Source: Sphingomonas ginkgonis (lineage in GTDB: Bacteria > Pseudomonadota > Alphaproteobacteria > Sphingomonadales > Sphingomonadaceae). Taken from it: DNA of 64,000 bases. The notes below the pieces were generated by a model. The model saw only the letters and a list, made by a program, of their open reading frames with translations, did no database searches and was not told the DNA's origin. The stretch spans positions 490,501-554,500 of the forward strand of contig NZ_RWJF01000001.1 of the NCBI RefSeq assembly GCF_003970925.1. Direction: 5' to 3'. Below, piece by piece: positions 26,931 through 35,573 of this stretch (the first letter of the stretch is position 1; the number at the start of each line of letters is the position of its first letter). A program made the position numbers and the translations under genes.

Positions 26931-27551
26931 ATGGCCGTATATTTCCACGAGGAAGACCTGCCGAGGCAGGATCTTTTCGCGGACGGTCCGATCGCCATCG
27001 ACACCGAGGCGATGGGGCTGTTTCCCGGCCGCGACCGGCTGTGCCTGGTCCAGCTTTCCGACGGCCGGGGCGACGAGCACCTCGTCCGCTTCAATCCCGG
27101 CAGCGACTATGCCGCGCCGAACCTCAAGGCCCTGCTCGCCGATTCGAGCCGGCTGAAAATCTATCATTTCGCGCGCTTCGACATCGCCATCATGAAGCAC
27201 TATCTGGGCGTGATGGCGGCGCCGCTGTTCTGCACCCGAACGGCATCCCGACTCGTTCGCACCTACACGGATCGGCACGGACTGAAGGAACTGGTGAAGG
27301 AGATGCTGGGTCAGGACATCTCGAAGCAGCAGCAGTCGAGCGACTGGGGCGGCCCCGACATCAGCGAGGCCCAGCGCGACTATGCGGCGAGCGACGTCCG
27401 CTTCCTCCATCAGCTGATGGCCGAGTTCGAGGTCCGCCTGGCGCGCGAGCAGCGCACCCAGCTGGCGCAGGCCTGCTTCGACTTCCTGCCCGCCCGGGCC
27501 GAGCTCGACCTCGCCGGGTGGGACGAGCAGGACATCTTCGCGCATGTCTGA
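26931..27551 (+). CDS. Ribonuclease D (single DEDD exonuclease domain)
   Basis: A 206-residue 3'-5' exonuclease. ExoI AIDTEAMGL, ExoII KIYHFARFDIAIM and ExoIII DYAASDVRFLHQL supply the DEDDy catalytic set. It lacks the HRDC domains of E. coli RNase D, matching the short alphaproteobacterial form. The 3' end overlaps lptC by 8 bases, and this rnd-lptC-lptA-lptB-rpoN order is conserved in sphingomonads. Confidence 0.9.
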   Translation: MAVYFHEEDLPRQDLFADGPIAIDTEAMGLFPGRDRLCLVQLSDGRGDEHLVRFNPGSDYAAPNLKALLADSSRLKIYHFARFDIAIMKHYLGVMAAPLFCTRTASRLVRTYTDRHGLKELVKEMLGQDISKQQQSSDWGGPDISEAQRDYAASDVRFLHQLMAEFEVRLAREQRTQLAQACFDFLPARAELDLAGWDEQDIFAHV

Positions 27552-28269
27552 ACAGGCCGACCGGACGCGCGCCGTCAAGCGGGGCTGGGCCGAGCCCGGC
27601 AGCCGCCACGACGCGCTCGTCCGGCTGCTCAAGGTCGGGCTGCCGAGCATCGTCGGCGTGCTGCTCGCCGTGCTCGTGCTGGCGCCGCTCGGCAAGCGCG
27701 GCGACGTCAGCTTCATCCTCGACAAGAAGCAGGCCGAGCGGGCGCCCGAGCGGATGCGGGTCGAATCGGCCCAGTACACCGGCGCCGACAACAAGGGGCA
27801 GCCGTTCAACATCAACGCCAGCCGGGCGCTGCAGCGCTCGTCCAACGTGCCCGTCGTCGACGTCAACGGCATCTTCGCGCGGATGGGGCTGGAGCGTGGC
27901 CCGGTCGAGATCCGCGCCGGCAACGGCCGCTACAACCTCGACCGGCAGCAGCTGGCGCTGGTCGGGCCGGTCAAGGTGGCCGGGAACGAGGGCGAGCTGC
28001 TCAACACCAGCAACGTGCTGGTCGATTTCAACACCCGGACGCTCAGCAACACGACTCCGGTCAGCGGCCAGATGCCGGTCGGCAGCTTCAGCGGCACGAC
28101 GCTCCACGGCGATCTCGACCGCAAGCAGGTCAATGTCGGCGGCGGGGTGAACGGTCAGGTCAAGCTCGGCACCTTCAGCGCCAACCAGATGAAGGCCGAC
28201 CTCGACAATCGCACGGTGACGCTCGAAGGGGGCGCTCGCTTGAAAATCACACAGCGCGCGGTCAGATGA
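27544..28269 (+). CDS. lptC: LPS export protein LptC
   Basis: A 241-residue bitopic inner-membrane protein: a cytoplasmic N-terminus, one TM helix near 34-50 (VGLPSIVGVLLAVLVLAPL), then a periplasmic OstA-like beta-jellyroll (FNINASRALQ, IRAGNGRYNLDRQQLALVG, VDFNTRTLSNTTPVSG). It passes LPS from the LptBFG ABC transporter to LptA. It overlaps rnd upstream and lptA downstream (four bases), showing tight coupling. Confidence 0.9.
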   Translation: MSEQADRTRAVKRGWAEPGSRHDALVRLLKVGLPSIVGVLLAVLVLAPLGKRGDVSFILDKKQAERAPERMRVESAQYTGADNKGQPFNINASRALQRSSNVPVVDVNGIFARMGLERGPVEIRAGNGRYNLDRQQLALVGPVKVAGNEGELLNTSNVLVDFNTRTLSNTTPVSGQMPVGSFSGTTLHGDLDRKQVNVGGGVNGQVKLGTFSANQMKADLDNRTVTLEGGARLKITQRAVR

Positions 28270-28832
28270 GGGCCATGGGGAAATCGATCGTCTGGACGGC
28301 GGCGCTCGCACTGGCGGCCGCCGGGCTTGCCACCGGGAACGCCGCGCTCGGCCAGAGCGCCGGGAGCGGCTCGGCGCTCAAGGGCCACAACAGCAATGCG
28401 CCGGTCGACGTCAGCGCCGATCGCATCGAGGTGCAGGACCGCGCCGACCGCGCGCTGCTGGTCGGCAACGTCCATGTGAAGCAGGAGGAGCTGACCCTCG
28501 ACGCACCGCGGATCACCGTCGCCTACGCCTCGGGCGGGCAGGGGGTGACAGGCGGCAACGTCAAGATCCAGCGGCTCGACGCGGCGGGCGGGGTGACGAT
28601 GCGCTCGCCGACCGAGACCGCCCGGGGCGACTTCGGCGTGTACGATCTCAACCGCAAGCTGATCACCCTGGTCGGCGGCGTGCAGCTGCTTCGGCAGGGC
28701 AACCGGGTCGACGGGCAGCGGCTGGTCGTCGATCTCAACTCCGGCCGAGCGGTGATCGACGGCGGCGGCCCGGTCGGCGGCGGAGGCCGGGTCACCGGCC
28801 ATTTCACCGTCCCCCAACGCACCGCGCAGTAG
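28266..28832 (+). CDS. lptA: Periplasmic LPS-transport protein LptA
   Basis: A 188-residue exported OstA-domain protein with a signal peptide (cleavage near ALGQS). Characteristic strands: NAPVDVSADRIEVQDRADRALLVGNVHVKQEEL, ITVAYASG, GDFGVYDLNRKLITLVGGVQLLRQGN and RLVVDLNSGRAVIDG. It forms the periplasmic bridge between LptC and LptD. Starts at ATG 28266; an ATG three codons on is an equal alternative. Confidence 0.92.
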   Translation: MRAMGKSIVWTAALALAAAGLATGNAALGQSAGSGSALKGHNSNAPVDVSADRIEVQDRADRALLVGNVHVKQEELTLDAPRITVAYASGGQGVTGGNVKIQRLDAAGGVTMRSPTETARGDFGVYDLNRKLITLVGGVQLLRQGNRVDGQRLVVDLNSGRAVIDGGGPVGGGGRVTGHFTVPQRTAQ

Positions 28833-28845
28833 GCGAGCAGCAGGC

Positions 28846-29622
28846 GTGAACGAGACCTTCGCCATCGAACGGCCCGCCGCCGACGGGCAGATCGCGCCCG
28901 TTCGCGGGCTGGAGGTCCGCTCGATCGCCAAGGCCTACGACGACCGCGCGGTGCTGCATGACGTCAGCCTGTCGGTGTCGCGCGGCGAGGTCGTCGGCCT
29001 GCTCGGCCCCAACGGCGCGGGCAAGACGACCTGCTTCTACTCGGTGATGGGGCTGGTGAAGCCGGATGCCGGGCGGATCCTGCTCGACCAGCGCGACATC
29101 ACCGGTCTGCCGATGTACCGGCGGGCGATCCTGGGGCTCGGCTACCTGCCGCAGGAAACCAGCATCTTCCGCGGCATGACGGTCGAGCAGAACATCGTCT
29201 CGGTGCTCGAGGTGGCGGAGCCCAACCGGCGCGCCCGGGCGGAGCGGCTCGAACAGCTGCTCGACGAGTTCGGCCTGACCCGCCTCCGCAACTCGCCGGC
29301 GATGGCGCTGTCGGGCGGCGAGCGGCGGCGCTGCGAGATCGCCCGGAGCCTCGCCGCCAATCCCTCGATCATGCTGCTCGACGAGCCGTTCGCAGGCATC
29401 GATCCGATCTCGATCGCCGACATCCGCGACCTGGTGAAGGACCTCAAGAGCCGCGACATCGGGGTCCTGATCACCGACCACAATGTCCGCGAGACGCTCG
29501 ACATCGTCGACCGCGCCTGCATCATCTATGATGGCCAGGTGCTCTTCCAGGGCACCCCCGAGGCGCTGGTCGCGGACCAGGACGTCCGCCGCCTCTACCT
29601 CGGCGAGAGCTTCGCGCTCTAG
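28846..29622 (+). CDS. lptB: LPS export ABC ATPase LptB
   Basis: A 258-residue ATPase powering LPS extraction with LptFG. Walker A GPNGAGKT, signature LSGGERRRCEIARSLA, Walker B LLDEPFAGIDPIS and switch ITDHNVRETL are LptB hallmarks. The N-terminus is about 20 residues longer than E. coli LptB (MNETFAIERPAADGQ). GTG start, 14 bp after lptA. LptFG are not in the window. Confidence 0.93.
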   Translation: MNETFAIERPAADGQIAPVRGLEVRSIAKAYDDRAVLHDVSLSVSRGEVVGLLGPNGAGKTTCFYSVMGLVKPDAGRILLDQRDITGLPMYRRAILGLGYLPQETSIFRGMTVEQNIVSVLEVAEPNRRARAERLEQLLDEFGLTRLRNSPAMALSGGERRRCEIARSLAANPSIMLLDEPFAGIDPISIADIRDLVKDLKSRDIGVLITDHNVRETLDIVDRACIIYDGQVLFQGTPEALVADQDVRRLYLGESFAL

Positions 29623-29636
29623 CGCCGGGGGGAAGC

Positions 29637-31088
29637 ATGGGACTGGGGCCCCGGATCGACATCAGGACCAGCCAGCAGCTGGTCATGACCCCGCAGCTGC
29701 AGCAGGCGATCAAGCTGCTCCAGCTGACCAACCTGGAAATCGAGGCGTTCGTCGCCGAGGAGCTCGCCAAGAACCCGCTGCTCGAGATGCGGCCGGGCGA
29801 GGGCGGCGGCGAAGGCGTGGTGGTCACGCCGGACCGCGAGACCGGCGACGAGGCGGCCGAGCCGCGCGGCGCGGACGAGCTGGCCGGCGGGGGCGAGGAG
29901 GCGCTCGACTCCGACTGGCGCGAGTCCGCGCTCGACAATGACGGGTGGAGCGATGTCGGCGGCGGCGGCGAGCCCGACGAGGCGTTCGACTTCGACCGGC
30001 TGGCGAGCTGCGAGACGGGCCTGTGCGAGCATCTGATGGGCCAGCTCCACGGCGCCAGCGGGCCGCCGGCGGAAGCCGCCACCGCGATCATTCGCGAGCT
30101 GGAGGAAACGGGTTACCTCACCGTGCCGCTGGCCGAGCTGGCGCCGGCCGCCGGGCTCGACCTCAGGACGATGGAGCAGGGACTGGCTCTGGTCCAGTCG
30201 CTCGACCCGGCCGGGGTCGGCGCCCGCAGCCTCGCCGAGTGCCTCGCGCTGCAGGCCCGGGCGGCCGACCGGCACGACCCGGCGATGGCGCGGCTGATCG
30301 ACAATCTCGACCTGCTCGCGCGCGGGCAGACCGCGGCGCTCAAACGGATTTGCGGGGTCGACGACGAGGACCTGGCCGACATGATCCGCGAGCTGCGGGC
30401 CTATGATCCCAAGCCGGGCTGCCGGTTTGCTAGCCAGCCGGTCGAGCAGCGCGAGCCCGATGTCATCATCCGCGCCGCCAAGGACGGCTGGACGATCGAG
30501 CTCAACAGCGCGACCCTGCCGCGGGTGCTGGTCAACCGCCGCTACCATGCCGAGCTGAAGCGAGGGCCGCAGTCGAAGGAAGGCCGCGCCTGGCTCAGCG
30601 ACTGCCTGGCCGAGGCGAACTGGCTGGTGCGCGCGCTCGACCAACGGGCGCGGACCATCGTCCGGGTCGCCAGCGAGATCGTCAGGCAGCAGGACGGCTT
30701 CTTCCGCAACGGGGTCAGCGCGATGAAGCCGCTGACCCTGCGCACGGTCGCTGAGGCGATCGAAATGCACGAATCGACCGTCAGCCGGGTCGCCGCGGGC
30801 AAGACCCTGCTGTGCGAGCGCGGCGTGTTCGAGCTGCGCTACTTTTTCTCGAGCGGGGTGGCGAGTGAGGGCGGCGAGGGGGCCAGCGCGGAGGCGGTCA
30901 AGGCCGCCATCGGCAAGCTGATCGCGGCCGAGGCGGAGATCCTCAGCGACGACACGCTGGTCGACCTGCTGAAGAAGCAGGGCTTCGACCTCGCCCGCCG
31001 GACCGTCGCCAAGTACCGCGAGGCGATGGGCATCGGCAGCTCGATCCAGCGGCGCCGCGCACGGGCGATCGCCGGCAAGGCCGCCTGA
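29637..31088 (+). CDS. rpoN: RNA polymerase sigma-54 factor
   Basis: A 483-residue sigma-54. Region I is Gln/Leu-rich (SQQLVMTPQLQQAIKLLQLTNLEIEAF); region II is acidic (GEGGGEGVVVTPDRE, EEALDSDW); the core-binding domain follows; the C-terminal RpoN box ARRTVAKYREA is at 453-463, preceded by the helix-turn-helix AIEMHESTVSRV. It directs transcription with enhancer-binding ATPases (nitrogen and motility genes). It sits 15 bp behind lptB, as in many proteobacteria, but the usual hpf and ptsN neighbours are replaced by a convergent GNAT operon. Confidence 0.95.
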   Translation: MGLGPRIDIRTSQQLVMTPQLQQAIKLLQLTNLEIEAFVAEELAKNPLLEMRPGEGGGEGVVVTPDRETGDEAAEPRGADELAGGGEEALDSDWRESALDNDGWSDVGGGGEPDEAFDFDRLASCETGLCEHLMGQLHGASGPPAEAATAIIRELEETGYLTVPLAELAPAAGLDLRTMEQGLALVQSLDPAGVGARSLAECLALQARAADRHDPAMARLIDNLDLLARGQTAALKRICGVDDEDLADMIRELRAYDPKPGCRFASQPVEQREPDVIIRAAKDGWTIELNSATLPRVLVNRRYHAELKRGPQSKEGRAWLSDCLAEANWLVRALDQRARTIVRVASEIVRQQDGFFRNGVSAMKPLTLRTVAEAIEMHESTVSRVAAGKTLLCERGVFELRYFFSSGVASEGGEGASAEAVKAAIGKLIAAEAEILSDDTLVDLLKKQGFDLARRTVAKYREAMGIGSSIQRRRARAIAGKAA

Positions 31089-31107
31089 CCGCCTTCCCGG
31101 ACGAGGC

Positions 31108-32238
31108 TCAACCCTGCTTGAATGGTAGTTCGGCGCGGAGCAGCGCGATTTCGTGCTCGATCGCAACCCGTTCGCTGACGAGGAAGCGCTCGACGGCCTG
31201 GCGGAAGCCCTTGTTGGGGATGAAGTGGGCGGAGCGGGTGATCACCGGCTCGTAGCCGCGTGCCAGCTTGTGCTCGCCCTGGGCGCCGGCCTGCACCGAC
31301 GACAGGCCCTGCGCGATGGCCCACTCGATCGCCTGATAGTAGCAGAGTTCGAAGTGAAGGAAAGGCACCTCCTCGGTGCAGCCCCAGTAACGGCCGTAGA
31401 GCGTGTCGGCACCGACCAGGTTGAGCGCGCCCGCGATCGGCCGCCCGTCGCGCAGCGCCAGGAACAGCAGCAGCTGGTCGCCCATCGTCGCGCCGATCCG
31501 GTCGAAGAAGGCGCGGGTGAGATAGGGCCGGCCCCACTTCCGGCTGCCGGTGTCCTGGTAGAAGGTCCAGAAGGCGTCCCAGTGCGCCGCTTCGATGTCC
31601 GGTCCGCGCAGCTGGAGGAAGCTCAGCCCCTCGCGCGCCTGCGCCCGTTCCTTGCGCAGCGTCTTGCGCTTGCGGCTGGCAAGCGCGTCGAGGAACGCGT
31701 CGAAACTGCCGTAGCCGCGATTGAACCAGTGATACTGGAGGCCGGTGCGGATCAGCCAGCGGCGTGCCTCGAACTCGGCCACCTCGTCGTCGGCGATGAA
31801 GGTCGCATGGGCGGAGCTCAGCCCGTTCTGCGTGGTCACCGCCTCCGCCGCGGCGAGCAGCGCCTGCGGCTGGCTGCCGAGCAGCCGGCGTCCGGGAACG
31901 GGGGTGAAGGGCACCGCGATCTGGAGCTTGGGATAATAATCGCCCCCCGCCCGCTGCCAGGCGTCCGCCCAGCCATGGTCGAACACATATTCGCCCTGGC
32001 TGTGGCTCTTGAGGTAGGCCGGCGCGGCGGCGACGCCTGCGCCTTCCTCCTCGACGATCAGCGGCAGCGGGGTCCAGCCGGTGAACTCGCCGACGCTCTC
32101 GCTCGCTTCCAGCGCGGAAAGGAAGGCGTGGGAGAGGAAGGGGTCGTCGGCGCCGGCGAGCGCAGTCCACTCGGCGGCAGGGATTTCCTCGACGCCGCCC
32201 GCGATCCGGGCGACGACCTCACGCTCACGGTCTGCCAT
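31108..32238 (-). CDS. GNAT / FemAB-like N-acyltransferase (COG3146, DUF482)
   Basis: A 376-residue protein of the COG3146 family, a double-GNAT/FemAB-like fold. Signatures: DDPFLSHAFLSALEAS near the start, HSQGEYVFDHGWADAW, SRKRKTLRKERAQAR, KWGRPYLTRAFFDRIG, GRYWGCTEEVPFLHFELCYYQAIEWAI, and GAQGEHKLARGYEP. These proteins are annotated as peptidoglycan-related or cyclodipeptide-like transferases, but the reaction is not settled. It is the last gene of a six-gene minus-strand operon and overlaps the GDPD gene by 14 bases. Confidence 0.85.
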   Translation of the reverse strand: MADREREVVARIAGGVEEIPAAEWTALAGADDPFLSHAFLSALEASESVGEFTGWTPLPLIVEEEGAGVAAAPAYLKSHSQGEYVFDHGWADAWQRAGGDYYPKLQIAVPFTPVPGRRLLGSQPQALLAAAEAVTTQNGLSSAHATFIADDEVAEFEARRWLIRTGLQYHWFNRGYGSFDAFLDALASRKRKTLRKERAQAREGLSFLQLRGPDIEAAHWDAFWTFYQDTGSRKWGRPYLTRAFFDRIGATMGDQLLLFLALRDGRPIAGALNLVGADTLYGRYWGCTEEVPFLHFELCYYQAIEWAIAQGLSSVQAGAQGEHKLARGYEPVITRSAHFIPNKGFRQAVERFLVSERVAIEHEIALLRAELPFKQG

Positions 32239-32941
32239 CGCCTTCCCAGATGGGGGCGTCGGCGTGAACCGCAACTTGCTGGCGCTGTTTCCGGGTCCGC
32301 ACGGTCCAGCTGTAGACCGGCATCCGGCGCCGGGCGCGGGCGACCCAGCCCTGCTCGATCGCGGCGACGTCGACCGCGAGGAAGTCGGGCGACGCGAGCG
32401 CCAGCGCCAGTCGGCGGCGCCAGCCCGGGAGCTCGGCCGCGACGACCAGCCCGGTGCGCGCGCGCGGCAGGTTGATCCGCGCCAGCCGAACCAGCCGCGG
32501 GTCGAAGCTCATCACTCCGAACGGCCCCTTGTAGCGGCCGAGCAGCGGCTTCAGCGCCAGCATCCAGCGCATCAGGTCCTGTTCGACCTTGACCTCGAGC
32601 AGCAGCGGGACGCGCCCGGCGACCTGCTGGAGGAGGTCGAGGAGGGTCGGGATGGGCTGGCCGCCGACGCGCAGGTGGTCGAGCTCGGCGGCGTTCCGCT
32701 CGCCGATCACCAGCGCGCTTCCGCACAGGCGGACAGCGTCGCGGTCGTGGAAGACGAGCACCTGGCCGTCGCGGGTCAGGCGGAGGTCGCACTCGATCCC
32801 GCAGCGCCGCTCGAGGGCGGCGCCGAAGGCCCGAAAGCTGTTCTCGGGCGCATCGGGCCCGTGCAGCCCGCGATGCGCGAAGCCGCCGGGCCCGGGCGCC
32901 AGCGGGTCAGGCGCGGACGGCGACGACCGCGTCCACTTCAA
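32225..32941 (-). CDS. Glycerophosphodiester phosphodiesterase family protein
   Basis: A 238-residue TIM-barrel phosphodiesterase. AHRGLHGPDAPENSF and IECDLRLTRDGQVLVFHD carry the conserved His-Arg, Glu/Asp and His-Asp metal and catalytic residues; LLLEVK follows. It hydrolyses glycerophosphodiesters to glycerol-3-phosphate and an alcohol. The start is uncertain: the open frame begins with a TTG 35 bases inside the ridA gene; no ATG or GTG precedes the conserved AHRG. Overlap at both ends marks it as an internal operon gene. Confidence 0.85.
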   Translation of the reverse strand: MKWTRSSPSAPDPLAPGPGGFAHRGLHGPDAPENSFRAFGAALERRCGIECDLRLTRDGQVLVFHDRDAVRLCGSALVIGERNAAELDHLRVGGQPIPTLLDLLQQVAGRVPLLLEVKVEQDLMRWMLALKPLLGRYKGPFGVMSFDPRLVRLARINLPRARTGLVVAAELPGWRRRLALALASPDFLAVDVAAIEQGWVARARRRMPVYSWTVRTRKQRQQVAVHADAPIWEGDGRP

Positions 32942-33368
32942 CCGCGACCCCGAGCGGGAGCACGGAGACGCCGACGGCCGAGCGGGCGTGCTTGCCGGCG
33001 TCGCCGAACACGTCCTGCATCAGCTCCGAGGCGCCGTTGGCGACCTTGGGCTGGTCGGTGAAATGGCCGGCGGAGTTCACGAACACGCCGAGCTTGACGA
33101 TCCGCTCGACCCGGTCGAGCGAGCCGAGCGCCGCCTTCATCTGGGCGATCAGCATGATCCCGCAGCGGCGGGCGGCGGCCTGGCCGGCTTCGAGGTCGAC
33201 ATCCTCGCCGAGGCGGCCGGTGATCAGGCTGCCGTCCTCGGCGAAGCTGATCTGGCCGGAGATGTGGAGCAGCCCGTTGGCCTCGACCGCCGGCACATAG
33301 GCGGCGACGGGAGCGGCGGGCTGGGGGAGGGCGATGCCGAGCTCGGCGAGGCGGGAGTCGATGGTCAT
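32907..33368 (-). CDS. RidA family protein
   Basis: A 153-residue RidA/YjgF/UK114 protein (Rid3-like long form): VEANGLLHISGQISFAEDG, GIMLIAQMKAALGSLDRVERIVKLGVFVNSAG, and KHARSAVGVSVLPLGVAVEVDAVVAV. The Arg of the ARSAVG motif is the one RidA uses to bind the enamine/imine substrate. It deaminates reactive enamines or acts as a chaperone. ATG start; 51 bp after the SDR gene. Confidence 0.9.
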   Translation of the reverse strand: MTIDSRLAELGIALPQPAAPVAAYVPAVEANGLLHISGQISFAEDGSLITGRLGEDVDLEAGQAAARRCGIMLIAQMKAALGSLDRVERIVKLGVFVNSAGHFTDQPKVANGASELMQDVFGDAGKHARSAVGVSVLPLGVAVEVDAVVAVRA

Positions 33369-33418
33369 GGCGCGCCCTTAATCGCACCGTCGGCGGTTTG
33401 CCAGCGCGCGGGGGAGGC

Positions 33419-34162
33419 CTAGTCCCGGTGGATCGCGAAGCCGGCCCAGCTCTGGTTCACCGGCATGATCTCGAGCGCGTTGATGTTGAGGTGGGGCGGC
33501 AGGTTGGCGAGCCACCAGAACTGCTCGGCGAGGTCCTCGGCGGTGATCGGGTTGCTGCCCTGATAGAGCGCGTCGCTGGCGGCCTGGTCGCCGCCGTTGC
33601 GGACGAGGGTGAACTCGGTCTCGACCATCCCCGGCTCGATCGAGGTGACCCGAACGCCGCTCCCGGCGAGGTCGCAGCGAAGGTCGAACCCGAACTGGCG
33701 GACGAACGCCTTGGTCCCGCCATAGACCGCGCCGCCGCGATAGGCCGAGGTCGCCGCCACCGAGGAAAGGTTGATGATCAGCCCGCGGCTGGCCTTGAGC
33801 TTGGGCAGCGCGGCCTGGGTCAGCGCGACGAGACCGGTGATGTTGGTGGCGATCGCCGCCTCGAGCCGCGACCAGTCCTGGTCGCCGAGCGGGTCGGCGC
33901 TGGGGGCAAAGCCGGCGTTGTTGAGGAGCAGGTCGATTCCGCCCCACTCGCCGTCCAGCTCGGCGAGCTTGAGGACCGCTCCGACGTCCTGCATGTCCAC
34001 TTCGAGCGGCAGGAAGGCGTCGCCGAACTCCTCCTGCAGCGCGCGCAGCCGGTCGCCGCGGCGGCCGGTGCCGATCACCTTCCAGCCGCCGGCGACGAAG
34101 CGCCGCGCGCTCGCCTCGCCGATGCCGGCCGTCGTCCCGGTGATGAGGGCGGTCTTGGTCAT
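33419..34162 (-). CDS. SDR family oxidoreductase (YdfG-like)
   Basis: A 247-residue classical short-chain dehydrogenase. TGTTAGIGEASARRF gives the NAD(P) loop, NNAGF and SSVAAT carry Asn and Ser, and YGGTKAF gives the Tyr and Lys. The C-terminus (EQFWWLANLPPHLNINALEIMPVNQSWAGF) matches the YdfG/serine 3-dehydrogenase group that reduces 3-hydroxy acids or malonic semialdehyde. The ATG at 34162 overlaps the stop of the HAD gene. Confidence 0.88.
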   Translation of the reverse strand: MTKTALITGTTAGIGEASARRFVAGGWKVIGTGRRGDRLRALQEEFGDAFLPLEVDMQDVGAVLKLAELDGEWGGIDLLLNNAGFAPSADPLGDQDWSRLEAAIATNITGLVALTQAALPKLKASRGLIINLSSVAATSAYRGGAVYGGTKAFVRQFGFDLRCDLAGSGVRVTSIEPGMVETEFTLVRNGGDQAASDALYQGSNPITAEDLAEQFWWLANLPPHLNINALEIMPVNQSWAGFAIHRD

Positions 34163-34776
34163 GCGGCGTCCTTCAGGCGTTCGAGAATCCAGGGGGTGGC
34201 GGTCGCCCAGTCGTCGATGCGGGCGTGAGCGTGCTCCGCCTTGGGAACAATGGCGGCGATCTTGGGCTCGGCGATCATGTGCAGCCGCTGCGTCTCGGGG
34301 CTGTGCTCGGCGACGCTGGCGTGATGCATGGCGAGGTCGTCGACGAACACGCTCCGCCCCGCGCCGTGGCGCTCGACGAGCCGGCGCAGCGGTGCGCCCT
34401 TGCCGCCCTGGTTGCAGACCACCTCGTGGTGGATGCCGTGCGCGGCGAGCTGGTCGACGCGCCAGCCATGGGCATGGTCGCCGAGGTTGGTGAGGACGAT
34501 AATGTCGGCCACCTCGCCGATCCGGCCGAGCGCCTCGACCGCGCCCGGGACGAGCGTCTGGCGGTGCATCTCGCTCTGGAAAAACTGGTTGAGCAGCGGC
34601 CAGACCTCCTCGGCCTTGAGCGGCTCGCCGCCGGCGCGGCTCAGCGCCCGGCCCCAGTCGAGATTGTCGAGGTCGAAGCGGACCTGGTGTTCCTCGTCCA
34701 GCCAGCCGGCGAAGTGGGTGACCATGTGGAGCAGGACTTCGTCGCAGTCGGTGACGAACAGGGGGCGGGAACTCAT
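34159..34776 (-). CDS. HAD-superfamily hydrolase-like protein
   Basis: A 205-residue HAD-like protein. Motif I is VTDCDEVL (nucleophile D10, acid/base D12), motif II VLTNLGD, and motif III/IV K plus VFVDDLAMHH. The cap region is a short helical insertion (residues 14-75). It probably hydrolyses a small phosphorylated metabolite; the substrate is unknown. ATG start overlapping the DUF3572 stop by four bases. Confidence 0.82.
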   Translation of the reverse strand: MSSRPLFVTDCDEVLLHMVTHFAGWLDEEHQVRFDLDNLDWGRALSRAGGEPLKAEEVWPLLNQFFQSEMHRQTLVPGAVEALGRIGEVADIIVLTNLGDHAHGWRVDQLAAHGIHHEVVCNQGGKGAPLRRLVERHGAGRSVFVDDLAMHHASVAEHSPETQRLHMIAEPKIAAIVPKAEHAHARIDDWATATPWILERLKDAA

Positions 34777-35036
34777 GCGTCGAGAAGCCTCCGCGCGGCC
34801 ACCAGTTCCTCGGGTCGCCGCCCGATCTCCGCGGCGACCGCAAGAAGGTCGGGCTCGTGCGATTCGAGGAAGGCGAGCGTGGCCGAGAGCAGGGCCGGGT
34901 CGGCGGCCCGCTCGCGCAGCTCGTCGGCGGTCAGCCCGGTGAGATCGAGCAGGCGCCGGGCCCGCGAATCCTGTCCCAAAGTGGCAACCAGCGCCTGGAG
35001 GGCAACCGTTAGGGGGTCGAGGTCGTTTGTGCTCAC
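34773..35036 (-). CDS. DUF3572 family protein
   Basis: An 87-residue, all-helical protein matching the alphaproteobacterial DUF3572 family: LTVALQALVATLGQDSRARRLLDLTGLTADELRERAADPALL and FLESHEPDLLAVA. Function unknown; it is typically adjacent to divK. GTG start. It heads the six-gene operon and is divergent from divK, with 47 bp between start codons. Confidence 0.85.
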   Translation of the reverse strand: MSTNDLDPLTVALQALVATLGQDSRARRLLDLTGLTADELRERAADPALLSATLAFLESHEPDLLAVAAEIGRRPEELVAARRLLDA

Positions 35037-35083
35037 TGGCGCCCTCCTATAATGTGATGGGGCAAAATCGGGAGCGTCGATTT

Positions 35084-35473
35084 TTGGCTCGGATCTTGGT
35101 CGTCGAGGACAATGCGCTGAACATCAAGCTGTTCTGCGACCTGCTCGCGGCGCATGGGCATGAGCCGCGGGCGGTGACCGACAGCCGCGAGGCGCTGGCG
35201 ACCGCGCGCGAGTTCCGCCCGGACCTCATCATCACCGACATCCAGCTGCCGCACATCAGCGGGCTGGAGCTCATTCAGCTGTTCAACTCGGAAGAGGTGC
35301 TGAAGGACGTTCCGGTGATGGCGGTGACCGCCTACGCGGCGGCGGGCGACGACGAGCGGATCCGCGCCGCGGGGGCGACGTCCTACGTCTCCAAGCCGAT
35401 CTCGGTGGCGCGGTTCGTCGAGGAAGTGGAAGCGCTGCTCAACAAGCCGGCGCTGGAGACGAACGGGGCGTAA
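35084..35473 (+). CDS. divK: DivK-like single-domain response regulator
   Basis: A 129-residue receiver domain without an output domain. Acidic pair E8-D9, phospho-acceptor D52 in ITDIQLPHISGLELI, the T/Y switch region AVTAYAAAGDDERI, and K in SYVSKPISV. The sequence is close to Caulobacter DivK, the cell-fate response regulator acting on DivL/PleC. The proposed start is the TTG at 35084 (GGAG 9 bases upstream, yielding the usual ARILVVEDN beginning); an ATG at 35057 gives a nine-residue extension. TATAAT at 35048-35053 is a candidate -10. Confidence 0.88.
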   Translation: MARILVVEDNALNIKLFCDLLAAHGHEPRAVTDSREALATAREFRPDLIITDIQLPHISGLELIQLFNSEEVLKDVPVMAVTAYAAAGDDERIRAAGATSYVSKPISVARFVEEVEALLNKPALETNGA

Positions 35474-35523
35474 GGCCACTACCCGTCATGCCGAACTCGG
35501 TTCAGCCACGGACGGCCGTCGGC

Positions 35524-35561
35524 AAAGAAGCCGCGAGGGCGATCCCCGGGGCGGGATCGCC
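35524..35561 (-). terminator. Probable terminator of rpmG
   Basis: On the minus strand a 9-bp stem GGCGATCCC / GGGATCGCC, about 13 bp past the rpmG stop, followed by a weak pyrimidine run (GGCTTCTTT). It also lies downstream of the convergent divK gene. Confidence 0.6.
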
Positions 35562-35573
35562 TCGCCAGCGAGA

